A stretch of DNA of 20,561 nt from a virus. This document shows, piece by piece, positions 6,323 through 15,096 of the stretch (position 1 is its first letter; each line of letters opens with the position of its first letter). A program made the position numbers and the translations under genes. Below the pieces are notes generated by a model. That model searched no databases. It saw only the letters and a program-made list of their open reading frames with translations, and was not told the DNA's origin. The DNA lies in the IMG/VR virus record IMGVR_UViG_3300009003_000029, positions 1 through 20,561 of that record. One strand, given 5' to 3'.

Positions 6323-9300
6323 TTAAGCAACCATAGAGGCGGTGAAAACTATGTTGGTTGAAGTTGCAACATAATATCCAATCAACACGTTCCCCGACAA
6401 TCCTTCTGAATTAGTTATTGGGCTTACAAAAGTGTTTACTACTCCAGACCAATTGCTCCCATTGATTGAAGTAAATGGCCTGTTTACTCCAGCCGCTCTA
6501 GTAACCAAAATAAACCCAGAAGCCCCAGGTACAGGATTTAGCGGTGTTCCTAAATCAATCGCAACCGTGTTTGCATTCTGCACAAAAGTAAAGTTTGTTG
6601 AATTTGCAAAGTTGTCTTGACCGCTTACCCAAACTGCAGGCGTTAGCTTAATTACGTCCTCTGGGTTAACTGGCGGGATTTGCGCCGTTGGCACAAGACC
6701 TGTTGCATCCAGGCTTGCAAAACCGTTAGCGACACCTCTTGCGCTGCTTAGTGACGATGGAGTTACAGTTCTGGTTGCATCACTTAGCGCAAGCGTTTCA
6801 GCACCAGTAGCAAGCTCAACAATACCTTTGGCCGCAGTAGAAGCATTTTGAATCAGGCCAGCATCATCTAGGTCGGGTATCCTCGCCACTGGAATTTTGG
6901 CGGTCGAGTCCAGATCGCAGAGACCATCTGCCACTCCACGTACAGAGCCAAGATTTTTTGCTGTTAATGCGTCAACATCGTTTGCATTTGACGGGTTGCT
7001 AATTCCTGCAGCATCTGAGTCAGTTGCAAGTTTGACAATACCTCTTTGTGTTTCTGTCGCTTCAGGCAGTACGCCGTCTGCAAATGTGACGGAACCTTCA
7101 ACTGTTCCGTTAATCAGTACTTCGTTAGTCAACTCTGTACGCTGAGAAGACTGTAAAAGTTGTGTAACGCTTAAAGTTTCAAAATCAGTAGGAGTTGCCG
7201 GAAAATCAGGGTCTCCGGCGAGAGCCCCCAAACCAGCGATTTCACTGTTTACAGTTTGGTTAGTACCAAGGTCCGTAATTACGTTGCCTTGAACTAGAAG
7301 GCCATCTTCGTTGAATCCAGTGTTGTAGCAGCGACCACCCAGCAGGTTTACCGCAAAATAATCAATTTTATTTTGCTGAGACAACGGTGTTGCTTGATAC
7401 TTTGGTAACGCTTTTGTGTAATTGCCGTATCCAACAAACTCATAGGCGTGAGCAAACGCTCTAATAATACTTGGCCGGTTAAACTCTAGTGGCCAGTTTG
7501 TCCTAGAGTTGATTTTTCCAGAAGGTACAGGGCTGAGAGGATCAGCAGGATTCCAGTCTCTTAATACTTCTGTGTCTTGTTGCTCAAGAACAGTCCCCGA
7601 AAGTGTTCCGTTCTCTTGCAATCCAACATCTTGAGCCGTGTACCCAATTGCTCTCATCAAAGAACTTACGCCTTGAAAATCAGTGCTACTCCTTACTTGA
7701 TCAAGAATCAAGCTGTTTGTTGATTGATTTATTCCAAGGTCAGTGCTCGTAGGACTGTTTGACAGGTCGTTATCTAAAATCAACAAAGGCCCTGAAGATG
7801 TTCTTAAAAGTTCAACACCTCTTTCGTCAGGGAGCATTGGCAAGCTTGCTTCAAAATTTTCAGCGGAGAACGTGCTAAATCTTTTGTTCCTCTTGCTCCG
7901 AAATACTCTATTGTTTCTTGATACAGGAGTCCCTACTCTGTAAAAAGTAGAAGGATTGAAAGAAGACGCGCTGTCTCCAGGACGAATAACAATTTTATAA
8001 ACATCGCTGCCAAAAGAGTTGTCTGAGTCTTTTGAGGTTGAAACAATAAAAACTTCATTTGGATTGTTTGTGGGGTCTAATTGTTGGTTGAGGGTGCTAC
8101 GGTTCCCTAAGCGTAAAATGTAATTTCCTACGGGTCTGCGAGTTGTTGCACTACCAGAAACAACCAATGAATATTCACGTTCTTCGGGCTTCCTAGTGTC
8201 AGAAAGCCTTCTGATGTAGACACGGTTGCCTTCTAAGGTTTGGTTTGAAATGGTTGAGATGTTGTTTACGCTAGGGTCGTCAATACCTCCGTCAACAACA
8301 ATTATCTGAGTAGGATTTGCCGAATCAAAAGGCACAGAGGCCAACTTAGCTCGTACATCAATTGCTTGGCTTGCTGAAGCCCCAGGCCCCTCGGAGCGAC
8401 TGCTATTTTCAATCCAAATATAGTCTCCTTCTTTCAAGCTATACCCGTTGTTAGCAAAAGCTGTCTCTGGGTCAAAAGCAACTTGTAAATTAATAGCGCC
8501 TGTTGCACTGTCGTATCCCAAGCTAGATACGTTACCAATTCCGATTCTGCGGATGTTGCTCCCATCTGTTTTTACTTTTAGAGGTCTACGGATACGAAGT
8601 GCTTGAAATCCTTTGTCTTGGGCAAACGCGCCACCTGTTGTGCTAATACCTCTAAAACCACTGCTAAGTAAAGCTGTGTTGCCAAAATTACTATTACTAT
8701 TGGTAATAGTGCATTCTCCACCTGAAGCCGTCCAGTGATGCACGTTTGAGCCGATAACAAAACAGCTGACCTCTTGCGTTAAGGCGCTATTTGTGACCTT
8801 GAAGCCGAAACTTCTATAATCCACTTCATAGCATCCAGTGGAAGGAGAAAAGTTCCCAGAGATTCGCGACCTTACATCGTTACTATCTGCGTTTATGTAC
8901 TCGTTGTATCCACTGCAAGTCTGCCAAGAGCCTCCTGTGTAAATCTGCCAAGCATTCATGTCACGCTGAAGCGCAACAATTGTGAACTGGGCTACGACCA
9001 TTGAGCGTAGTCCTGAAACACCATCACTTCCGTCAAGATACATGCCGCACATGCCGTAGTCGGAGCGCAAGCTGCAATTAAAGACATATCCAGAACTGCC
9101 TTTAACAGAATCTGTCGCAGCTGAAACCTGATTGTCAGGGTATTCGGTGGTGATTTGTGTTTCGCCTGGATTTATAACTTCAACGTCAGAAGATGAAAGA
9201 TTGAAAGCGGTTGCGATTTTCTGGTAATAAGCGGTTAAATCAGACTGGGAACAGAAAGAAAAGGCTTGAAGCAGGTGATGAGAAGATTGATAGGTAAGAG

Positions 9301-9940
9301 AATCTTTAAAAGTAAAATTAAAAAAGAACGAACCCCCAGTGGTTTTGAATAAACTACCTCTGTCGGTTACTGGATTGCCGCCTGCACTTGGTACGGACCT
9401 GGGACGTATGACACTTTTACGAAGGTCAGCACCAATAATTGAAACTCCTCTTGGGAGAATAATTCCCATGTCTTCAGAGTTAAAAGCTCTTAGGTCTTCT
9501 TCGGTAGGCTCGTAATCATTAGGCCACTGGCTCACAGTTAGACCCGTGCTCGGAGTGTTGTCAACAACGTATTCGCTGGCAGCGACTTTGATTAGAACAC
9601 GGTCATACAAATCATTCCCAACTCCGCTTTGAACGGACAAGCGAGCTGCCTCGATTAGCCCTCTATTGAGGGTTTTGAATGGTGCTGACTCCGAGTAGCC
9701 GCAAGTAAGCTGTTGATTGCTTAGAGGAGGAGTTACCGTATTGTCTGCGATACCGGCGACAAATTTGTCAGAACCAATCTCATGGTTAACGTAAAGCGTT
9801 GTCGTAGACGTTGAGTCCACTTCCCCGCCAGCAAGACGCAACACCGCGCTGGTGACTTCGCCAGCCTGAGTGCGGAACGTGTTTTGACTAATGTCAATAT
9901 TGTCAATAGCTCCAGGCTGACCCGGTGTAACGATTGCCAT
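6323..9940 (-). CDS. Large tail fibre/tailspike, beta-helix type (1205 aa)
   Basis: A host-recognition or structural fibre. The N-terminal 180 residues (IDISQNTFRT, LYVNHEIGSD, PFKTLNRGLIEAARLSV, DRVLIKVAASEY, GIILPRGVSIIGADLRKSVI) match, by recognition, the start of large structural proteins of T4-like cyanophages often annotated VrlC or structural protein. Residues about 160-440, rich in short hydrophobic strands with Asn/Gly turns (SYVFNCSLRS-like, CTITNSNSNFGN), suggest a right-handed beta-helix. The middle (450-900) has Ig-like and loop-rich stretches. Residues 966-1089 contain two copies of a GIV-(K/E)-LAT repeat seen in lambda Stf-like and T4-like fibres. The last 106 residues form a beta-rich tip domain ending TASMVA. 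No pectate-lyase or glycosidase catalytic motif is evident. It follows the 360-residue gene across a 10-codon mini-ORF and is coupled to the vWA gene. Confidence 0.8.
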   Translation of the reverse strand: MAIVTPGQPGAIDNIDISQNTFRTQAGEVTSAVLRLAGGEVDSTSTTTLYVNHEIGSDKFVAGIADNTVTPPLSNQQLTCGYSESAPFKTLNRGLIEAARLSVQSGVGNDLYDRVLIKVAASEYVVDNTPSTGLTVSQWPNDYEPTEEDLRAFNSEDMGIILPRGVSIIGADLRKSVIRPRSVPSAGGNPVTDRGSLFKTTGGSFFFNFTFKDSLTYQSSHHLLQAFSFCSQSDLTAYYQKIATAFNLSSSDVEVINPGETQITTEYPDNQVSAATDSVKGSSGYVFNCSLRSDYGMCGMYLDGSDGVSGLRSMVVAQFTIVALQRDMNAWQIYTGGSWQTCSGYNEYINADSNDVRSRISGNFSPSTGCYEVDYRSFGFKVTNSALTQEVSCFVIGSNVHHWTASGGECTITNSNSNFGNTALLSSGFRGISTTGGAFAQDKGFQALRIRRPLKVKTDGSNIRRIGIGNVSSLGYDSATGAINLQVAFDPETAFANNGYSLKEGDYIWIENSSRSEGPGASASQAIDVRAKLASVPFDSANPTQIIVVDGGIDDPSVNNISTISNQTLEGNRVYIRRLSDTRKPEEREYSLVVSGSATTRRPVGNYILRLGNRSTLNQQLDPTNNPNEVFIVSTSKDSDNSFGSDVYKIVIRPGDSASSFNPSTFYRVGTPVSRNNRVFRSKRNKRFSTFSAENFEASLPMLPDERGVELLRTSSGPLLILDNDLSNSPTSTDLGINQSTNSLILDQVRSSTDFQGVSSLMRAIGYTAQDVGLQENGTLSGTVLEQQDTEVLRDWNPADPLSPVPSGKINSRTNWPLEFNRPSIIRAFAHAYEFVGYGNYTKALPKYQATPLSQQNKIDYFAVNLLGGRCYNTGFNEDGLLVQGNVITDLGTNQTVNSEIAGLGALAGDPDFPATPTDFETLSVTQLLQSSQRTELTNEVLINGTVEGSVTFADGVLPEATETQRGIVKLATDSDAAGISNPSNANDVDALTAKNLGSVRGVADGLCDLDSTAKIPVARIPDLDDAGLIQNASTAAKGIVELATGAETLALSDATRTVTPSSLSSARGVANGFASLDATGLVPTAQIPPVNPEDVIKLTPAVWVSGQDNFANSTNFTFVQNANTVAIDLGTPLNPVPGASGFILVTRAAGVNRPFTSINGSNWSGVVNTFVSPITNSEGLSGNVLIGYYVATSTNIVFTASMVA
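6674..7045 (-). repeat. Two GIV(K/E)LAT fibre repeats
   Basis: Residues 966-1022 and 1038-1089 of the 1205-residue fibre are two diverged copies of one module. Each starts (R/K)GIV(K/E)LAT, passes through DALTAKNLGSVRGVA or TVTPSSLSSARGVA, and ends LDSTAKIPVARIP or LDATGLVPTAQIP. These modules recur in tail fibres of many phages and are exchange points for fibre recombination. Confidence 0.8.
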
Positions 9941-9973
9941 TTAACCGAATGCTCTTTGTCCCACTTTAGTCAT
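9941..9973 (-). other. Ten-codon mini-ORF bridging two tail genes
   Basis: The gap between the 360- and 1205-residue genes is filled exactly by a reading frame coding MTKVGQRAFG. Its ATG (9973-9971) shares a base with the upstream stop TAA (9975-9973), and its TAA (9943-9941) directly abuts the fibre ATG at 9940. The fibre ATG has no good Shine-Dalgarno of its own. Translation of the mini-ORF could carry ribosomes to the fibre start (translational coupling). It may also be chance; the peptide itself is not recognisable. Confidence 0.3.
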
Positions 9974-11055
9974 TATACTCCCACTTTTAATGCAATTTCG
10001 CCAGATGTCGCGAAGTTGGCCGAACCAACGATCACATCCGTAGCCCTGACGTTCACCGCAATGTTCGTTATCAAAATATTTGTAGCGTAATAAAGCCCAC
10101 CTCTAGCCAAAACACTGCACGTATCGCTGACCTTCCGCTGCATTAACCAAAATTCCGCTTCAGCTTTCGCGCCTCGCTCCGTTAATTGCAGAAGCTGAAG
10201 CAAGTAGCTTGGGTCTACGGGCCTGTCTCCGCTAGCGGACGAATGTCCTGCCTCTCCAATTTGGAAATCAAATTTCCCACCACCGGTAATGATACTTTTT
10301 ATATTTTCGCCAAATTTCTCGCCAACCTGAGTGGTATCAACAGCCGCACCGTCTAGTTCTAAAGACCACTCAGCTAACTCGCATTGCAACACCCAAGGGA
10401 AACCGTTTACCGCACTCCTTGGCGTAAGGTCTGCGTCATCATACTCAGCAGTGCCTGCGGCAGGGCTCTGATAAGAGGGCGCAAAGTCGCAAATACTTTC
10501 AAGCGTCACCTCATCTCTAACGTCGCTGAATCTGTAGTCTCTGACGCCTGAAACGCATTCAGTTAGAGCATTGTTGTAATCCTGAGTACCTGCCGCAGCA
10601 ATTAACAAAACGTTAAAATCGTACTGAGCCAAGTTAACTTTGTTGATAGACCCACCGTTAACAGCAGAGCAATAATCTGTATAAAAGCTGAGCCTGTTTA
10701 GGGAATCTTTATAAACAAAATACTCCGCACTTTTAGCTCCAACGCCACAGTAAAAGTTATCTGAATCTTCTCCTACACCTCTTTTGTAGAAAAAATCATC
10801 GTTGTCTGCTATGTGAGAACGATTAGGGCCTGTTTCAAGAAATCCTCCTGCATACATTGCAGAGCCGTTTGAGCACTGACCTGATAAAGGAAGCCCTTCC
10901 TGGGAGAAGAGATACACCTCATCCCCTGACCAGAAATCTTGATTACTTAAAACAATAGCGTCAATATCGGCCCTGAGTACTGAAGAGCTTACAACAATAG
11001 GCAGCGGCGCTTCTCTTCTTAGTCGAACAATTCCATCAATTCCAAGTACCGCCAT
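9973..11055 (-). CDS. Tail protein with tail-tube-like C-terminal domain (360 aa)
   Basis: A virion structural protein of 360 residues. The N-terminal part (RLRREAPLPIVVSSSVLRAD, SNQDFWSGDEVYLFS, QEGLPLSG) resembles a module I associate with marine siphophage tails; the middle is cysteine-containing and loop-rich. From about residue 220 the sequence looks like a tail-tube beta-barrel: LQCELAEWSLELDGAAVDTT, VGEKFGENIKSIITGGGKFD, AEAEFWLMQRK, YYATNILITNIAVN and GEIALKV. Seven Cys are spread along the chain. It starts 4 bases after the 132-residue gene with GGAGGA at 11071-11066, 10 bases before ATG. It may be a specialised tube, terminator or tip-ring subunit rather than the main tube; I would want a structure prediction to choose. 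Confidence 0.65.
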   Translation of the reverse strand: MAVLGIDGIVRLRREAPLPIVVSSSVLRADIDAIVLSNQDFWSGDEVYLFSQEGLPLSGQCSNGSAMYAGGFLETGPNRSHIADNDDFFYKRGVGEDSDNFYCGVGAKSAEYFVYKDSLNRLSFYTDYCSAVNGGSINKVNLAQYDFNVLLIAAAGTQDYNNALTECVSGVRDYRFSDVRDEVTLESICDFAPSYQSPAAGTAEYDDADLTPRSAVNGFPWVLQCELAEWSLELDGAAVDTTQVGEKFGENIKSIITGGGKFDFQIGEAGHSSASGDRPVDPSYLLQLLQLTERGAKAEAEFWLMQRKVSDTCSVLARGGLYYATNILITNIAVNVRATDVIVGSANFATSGEIALKVGV

Positions 11056-11059
11056 GGCA

Positions 11060-11458
11060 TTAGAATCCTCCAGTTAAAGGTCCAGAAACCTGGAAGCCAA
11101 CGCTGCAAGAGGTGACCGCACCAACAGAAACGCTGGGGGAAATACTTGTCAAAACTGCAGAACCGCTTAACTGGCTGCCGCCAGCGGAATCCAAAACAAG
11201 CTCAATGTTGCTCAAGGGTTCTGAGGAATTATTCAAAACATCGTTGAAAAGCGCTGTTGCGCTTGCCTCGGCTGGGTCGTACATGATTTCAGCAGTGCCC
11301 GTTGCTCCTCTTAAGCCGGAAACGTAAGAACGATCAAAGACTCCAATCCCGGTAGTCTCCAAACTGTCTTTTGAAATGTTCAACGACCAAGAGCGGACGC
11401 GAGCAACCACCGTCCCCCGCCACCTGAGTTGTCCGTTACTGCCAGTGCGAACAGCCAT
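11060..11458 (-). CDS. Tail-tube-like protein (132 aa)
   Basis: A short virion protein with the pattern of compact tail-tube/TP901-type proteins: a turn GSNGQLRWRG at the N-terminus, VRSWSLNISKDSLETT, a loop with RSYVSGLRGATGTAEIMYD, ALFNDVLNNSS, and paired C-terminal strands (GSAVLTSISPSVSVG, CSVGFQVSG). Those features, and the length, fit a single beta-barrel that polymerises into rings. It ends 4 bases before the 360-residue gene, which carries a similar domain, so the two look paired. If one of these is the major tail tube, its location downstream of the tape measure and tip genes is unusual for siphoviruses. A distal tail or adaptor ring is an equally fair reading. The start follows AAAGG at moderate spacing. 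Confidence 0.6.
   Translation of the reverse strand: MAVRTGSNGQLRWRGTVVARVRSWSLNISKDSLETTGIGVFDRSYVSGLRGATGTAEIMYDPAEASATALFNDVLNNSSEPLSNIELVLDSAGGSQLSGSAVLTSISPSVSVGAVTSCSVGFQVSGPLTGGF
11066..11071 (-). promoter_or_regulatory. Strong ribosome-binding site of the 360-aa tail gene
   Basis: GGAGGA in the mRNA sense, 10 bases before the ATG at 11055 and inside the end of the preceding 132-residue gene. It supports the chosen start and suggests relatively high translation of this subunit compared with neighbours that lack a clear site. Confidence 0.6.
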
Positions 11459-11494
11459 AACTACAAGCCTTTTGAATCATTCTACTCACTAAAG

Positions 11495-11875
11495 TCAACC
11501 ATCCAATGTTCCAATTAATTTCACGGTGACTCTTGATCGATTATTGAAAACTGATTGGACCTGAGGAGTCTCTTGCCAACGCCAAGTAACATAGCTTGGG
11601 ATTTGAGCTTGCAAGGCAGAGTTCATTCCATTGAAGATCGACGATGGCAGGGTCAAGGCAGTGCCTGAACCGTAAGCAGAATTAAAACAAGCCAAAATCG
11701 TTGTTAGCTCTGCATCGTCAGCCGAAAACTCTAAGTCCAAAACAGCGTCGAATGCTTTGCTTCCGTAAAGCCTTGTCGTACCAGCGCCGCTGATGCTGTT
11801 AAAACGCTTAGTGGGATAATCGCCAACCGTATAGGTGCGCTGAGTAGGTATAAGTGATGGAAAAGAAACTGTCAT
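11495..11875 (-). CDS. Conserved minor tail protein, unknown exact role (126 aa)
   Basis: A compact 126-residue protein with the look of a tail-tip component: SLIPTQRTYTVGDYP, a core FNSISGAGTTRLYGSKAFDA, the strand VLDLEFSADDAELTTIL, ALTLPSSIFNGMN and C-terminal RSRVTVKLIGTLDG. I recall similar sequences beside tip genes of marine siphophages, but cannot tie it to a characterised family; distal-tail (Dit), gpM-like or tail-terminator functions are all possible. The ATG at 11875 overlaps the tip-protein stop by one base (TAATG), and GGAGG lies 13 bases upstream. The next gene follows after 36 bases. Confidence 0.5.
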   Translation of the reverse strand: MTVSFPSLIPTQRTYTVGDYPTKRFNSISGAGTTRLYGSKAFDAVLDLEFSADDAELTTILACFNSAYGSGTALTLPSSIFNGMNSALQAQIPSYVTWRWQETPQVQSVFNNRSRVTVKLIGTLDG

Positions 11876-14800
11876 TAGCCGATCAAGCCCTCCAAAAGCC
11901 AGTTGCTGTCATTGTCAAAACCATCGACGACCAGGCTTTCATCGTTACTGTTGGTTGGAAAGTGAATAGCCTCAACCTCAATGTTACCGTCTTCGTCAAA
12001 AGAAAGAGATTGAGTCTTGTATGTTTGGACGTTAGTGCTTCCACTGTTTATGCAGAACACTGAATCAGAAAAACTTGTTGAGCCGTTTTGTACAAGCATT
12101 GTTGTCTCAGTGATTTGTGTTGAAGCCCCATCCCAAAGCAGAACAGAATAATTGCCATCAGCGAGTGGCGGCCAAGAAGTGATTGTTCCATCGGATGCGA
12201 TGGCACCGTTTTGAGGCTGGTCAAAAGTTGTTGTCTCAAGCCCTAGCTTGAATACGCCACCAATATCGAGATTGGCCTCGCTAGGGGTAGTCTTGAATTT
12301 AATTGAATGAGTTACAAGTCTGCGGAATCTGCATTCCCATTTGCCTCTGTCTATTGCATGTCTTTCGCTTGTCGCGAAATCGCTAATATCAATCGACTCT
12401 ATAGGCGCAAGGTTTTCGACCCCAGCCTCTCGAACTATGACTTCTCTGACAACAGGAAATAGCCCCCTGGAGAAATCTCCAGTCTCGTTTCTCTCCTCTC
12501 GCCATTTTACGGAAATTCTTGGCGGTATACGATCCGCCGCGTCAAAATAATTTAACTCAAAAGAGCCATCAATTATATTGCCTGACGTGAAAAGTTGAGT
12601 TATTGTTTCTGGCCCTTCAAAATTAGCTACGGGCTGCAATGCAAACTTACCGTTTCTTATAACAAGATCCAGGAGGAAGTCAGCGGCTCTTTGGGCTCCC
12701 CATGTTCTAAGATTTTGCTTTTCAGTAACAGCACCGTCAAAGAAATACTTTCTTGAATAATTCCAGTCAGCAGCGGAATCAAAACTCGCTTTATCGATCT
12801 GTTGGGGGCTCATTATTGAACCAACGCCGTACCTGTCGTTTGTAAAGAGATCGTATAGCACGTCAGGGAACCTGCTGGTGGACCTAACGCCTTTATTCAC
12901 GTAAGCACTAAACTGCTGAAGACTTTTTACCTCTTCACTGCTTTTAATATTCAATCCCACGATTGCTGACGCGAAATATCTTGGAACTATGGCACTGCTT
13001 GAAACATTGTTTATGTAAACAATTTCGTGCTCAGGTTGAGAGGCGCTGCTTGTGACTTCATTGTAAATAAAAGCCTCCGCTATTTTTGCGTAAGAGTCCA
13101 CGTAATATGGGCTATCTTCTCTGCTTCCGGCTAGCGTAAGGCCTCCTTTTGGATAGAATACCGATACACTAAAACTGTCAACATTTCTAGGAATAATTTC
13201 GCCTGAGAATTGCAGTACCACCCCACCTTCGTTAATTGTTTGAATGCTTTGCACCGAGTAATCCAAAACAGCTAGCTGGCCAGCAGCTGCACCTGTGCGT
13301 ATTTCCCAGGACGATAAAGGCTCGATCCGTATCTCGTATCGATTCTCAAAAGTAAAATCTAGCTTAAGATAGTTGTAAACATCGACGCCAGTAGCACTTC
13401 TCGCTCCAAAAATAGTGCTTATTTCGGTAAACTCTGAATTGCTTGCAGCTACTCGATAAGAAATGCGAAAAAAGCTATACCTTAACTCTGGGCCTGTATA
13501 GGTGCCGCTAGCAAAATTTACAGGCGAAGCGCCATCAGCGTCCTCACCGTTAAAATTGTCACATGCCTCGTCGTCTATCTGAGAGTAAGTTTTAGTATCT
13601 CTAAAATTACAAATGCCTGAAACGTTTAACTGCAAGCGACTTCTAAAGCCTATTTCTATCATCCTAGAGCCACGCTCAGTCACGATATTGGCTATAGCGC
13701 AACGCATAATATGAGCAGTGCTGCTTGCTATTCGGGCAGAGCTAGTATCAGCGTCACTTAGGGAGACAAAATCAACTGCGCCTTGACGAACTACCGTAAA
13801 CTCCGCCGTCATATCCCTGCCCCCACCCGTAGGAGTCAGGTCAGCATCAGAAATGAATGGCTGCAAGCTGCGGTCAGAACAAATTGCCAAGGCGCTGCCA
13901 ATTTTATAAAGCTGACCAATGTTTATTAATTCGTCGTACTGCTTTTGACGCCCCGCTACAGCACCCGCGACATCTCCTACAGTCGCTTCTCCCAAGCCTC
14001 CTCCGCGAGTAAAACCATTTGGGTAATCATCCAGGGCGCATGAGCTTAGAAGCCTATAGCTAAGCTTTTCACCCGTATTTACTAAAACACTATTTCCAGA
14101 TGTCGGAACGCCATTCTTTGCGTACAAACAAGATTTGCCAGCGAAGATTGTGTTTTGCTTATCGCGATTCGCCAACTCTTGCCAGTCTGACTTGCAATTT
14201 ACTTCGTTATCAGTTCTTACAGTAAACTGTCTGCCTGGCCTGAATACAGGATTAACCCTGTAACCCAGATTGTTGCCAATGAATCCATATACCCCTATTG
14301 AGGTTTGCGTAGAAGGCTTTGAGGTGAAACAAAAAGCAGGTTGATAACCTCCGTTTGCATTTTTCACCTGAAAGACATCATCTGCCCCGTCGTTTTCTGA
14401 GTTTGCTTCGTCACTGGGAGGCGTTACACCAGAAATGTAATCTCCTGAAGTAATCCTTCCGCCAGTGTTGTTGTAATAAGCAGATATTCTTCCTGTAGTA
14501 GAGAGACCTAAGTCGTATCCATTAAGAAGGTTGTTGCCGATAGCAAACTGCCCTGGGTCAATAATCATTCCTTCAAACCTATCTCCAGTATCGCTCGACT
14601 CTCCGACCAAGAAAATAGCTCTTAGCAGCTGCCCGCCACCAATACTATAAATTTGAGACCACAGCAGGTTGGTATTTACTCTAACCCCTCCGTAATATTT
14701 GCCATCAATTAACTGACGATTGGCATAAACGATAGGAATGGTGCTTCCAATCTCAACAACGTTTTGAACAGTGTCAAAACCGCTTTTGGCTGTAAATTGA

Positions 14801-15096
14801 TCCCCCCTAACGATGGTCTGCCCGTCTACATTTCTTGTCCTTACGTCAGGAGCTTTTCTTACTTGAGGCTTAGGCGCTAGCAGTGCCGACGCAGCAGATA
14901 GCACAAGACCAATCGCAAGGTTGATCAGAATAATAGTGAATGGCTCTAAGGCAACAAGCTCGCCAGGTCTTAGCTTGCTACGGAGAATCGCTTGACGACA
15001 AAACCACACATATTGCTCTTGAGACATCCCAGTGATGCCCATAATCTCCCGATCCTGCGGGAGGAGCATAATTCGATTTTTGTTAGGGCTCAGCAT
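11875..15096 (-). CDS. gpJ-like tail tip/host-specificity protein (1073 aa)
   Basis: Central protein of the siphoviral tail tip, the hub that closes the tube and often contacts the receptor. Residues 53-74 form one strongly hydrophobic segment ending LLAPKP, a feature of gpI/gpJ-type N-termini that may insert into or contact the host membrane. A diagnostic stretch DVLYDLFTNDRYGVG near 743-757, with the preceding SAIVGLNIKSSEEVK and VNKGVRS, matches the conserved part of the lambda J family. The central portion carries scattered Cys (for example KSCLYAK, MRCAIAN, GICNFRD). The C-terminal 150 residues (HAIDRGKWECRFRRLVTHS, FKLGLETTT) are beta-rich. The start is TAATG-coupled to the 155-residue gene. 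Length is close to lambda J (1132). No C-terminal fibronectin repeats are obvious, so receptor binding may be delegated to the separate fibres. Confidence 0.8.
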   Translation of the reverse strand: MLSPNKNRIMLLPQDREIMGITGMSQEQYVWFCRQAILRSKLRPGELVALEPFTIILINLAIGLVLSAASALLAPKPQVRKAPDVRTRNVDGQTIVRGDQFTAKSGFDTVQNVVEIGSTIPIVYANRQLIDGKYYGGVRVNTNLLWSQIYSIGGGQLLRAIFLVGESSDTGDRFEGMIIDPGQFAIGNNLLNGYDLGLSTTGRISAYYNNTGGRITSGDYISGVTPPSDEANSENDGADDVFQVKNANGGYQPAFCFTSKPSTQTSIGVYGFIGNNLGYRVNPVFRPGRQFTVRTDNEVNCKSDWQELANRDKQNTIFAGKSCLYAKNGVPTSGNSVLVNTGEKLSYRLLSSCALDDYPNGFTRGGGLGEATVGDVAGAVAGRQKQYDELINIGQLYKIGSALAICSDRSLQPFISDADLTPTGGGRDMTAEFTVVRQGAVDFVSLSDADTSSARIASSTAHIMRCAIANIVTERGSRMIEIGFRSRLQLNVSGICNFRDTKTYSQIDDEACDNFNGEDADGASPVNFASGTYTGPELRYSFFRISYRVAASNSEFTEISTIFGARSATGVDVYNYLKLDFTFENRYEIRIEPLSSWEIRTGAAAGQLAVLDYSVQSIQTINEGGVVLQFSGEIIPRNVDSFSVSVFYPKGGLTLAGSREDSPYYVDSYAKIAEAFIYNEVTSSASQPEHEIVYINNVSSSAIVPRYFASAIVGLNIKSSEEVKSLQQFSAYVNKGVRSTSRFPDVLYDLFTNDRYGVGSIMSPQQIDKASFDSAADWNYSRKYFFDGAVTEKQNLRTWGAQRAADFLLDLVIRNGKFALQPVANFEGPETITQLFTSGNIIDGSFELNYFDAADRIPPRISVKWREERNETGDFSRGLFPVVREVIVREAGVENLAPIESIDISDFATSERHAIDRGKWECRFRRLVTHSIKFKTTPSEANLDIGGVFKLGLETTTFDQPQNGAIASDGTITSWPPLADGNYSVLLWDGASTQITETTMLVQNGSTSFSDSVFCINSGSTNVQTYKTQSLSFDEDGNIEVEAIHFPTNSNDESLVVDGFDNDSNWLLEGLIG

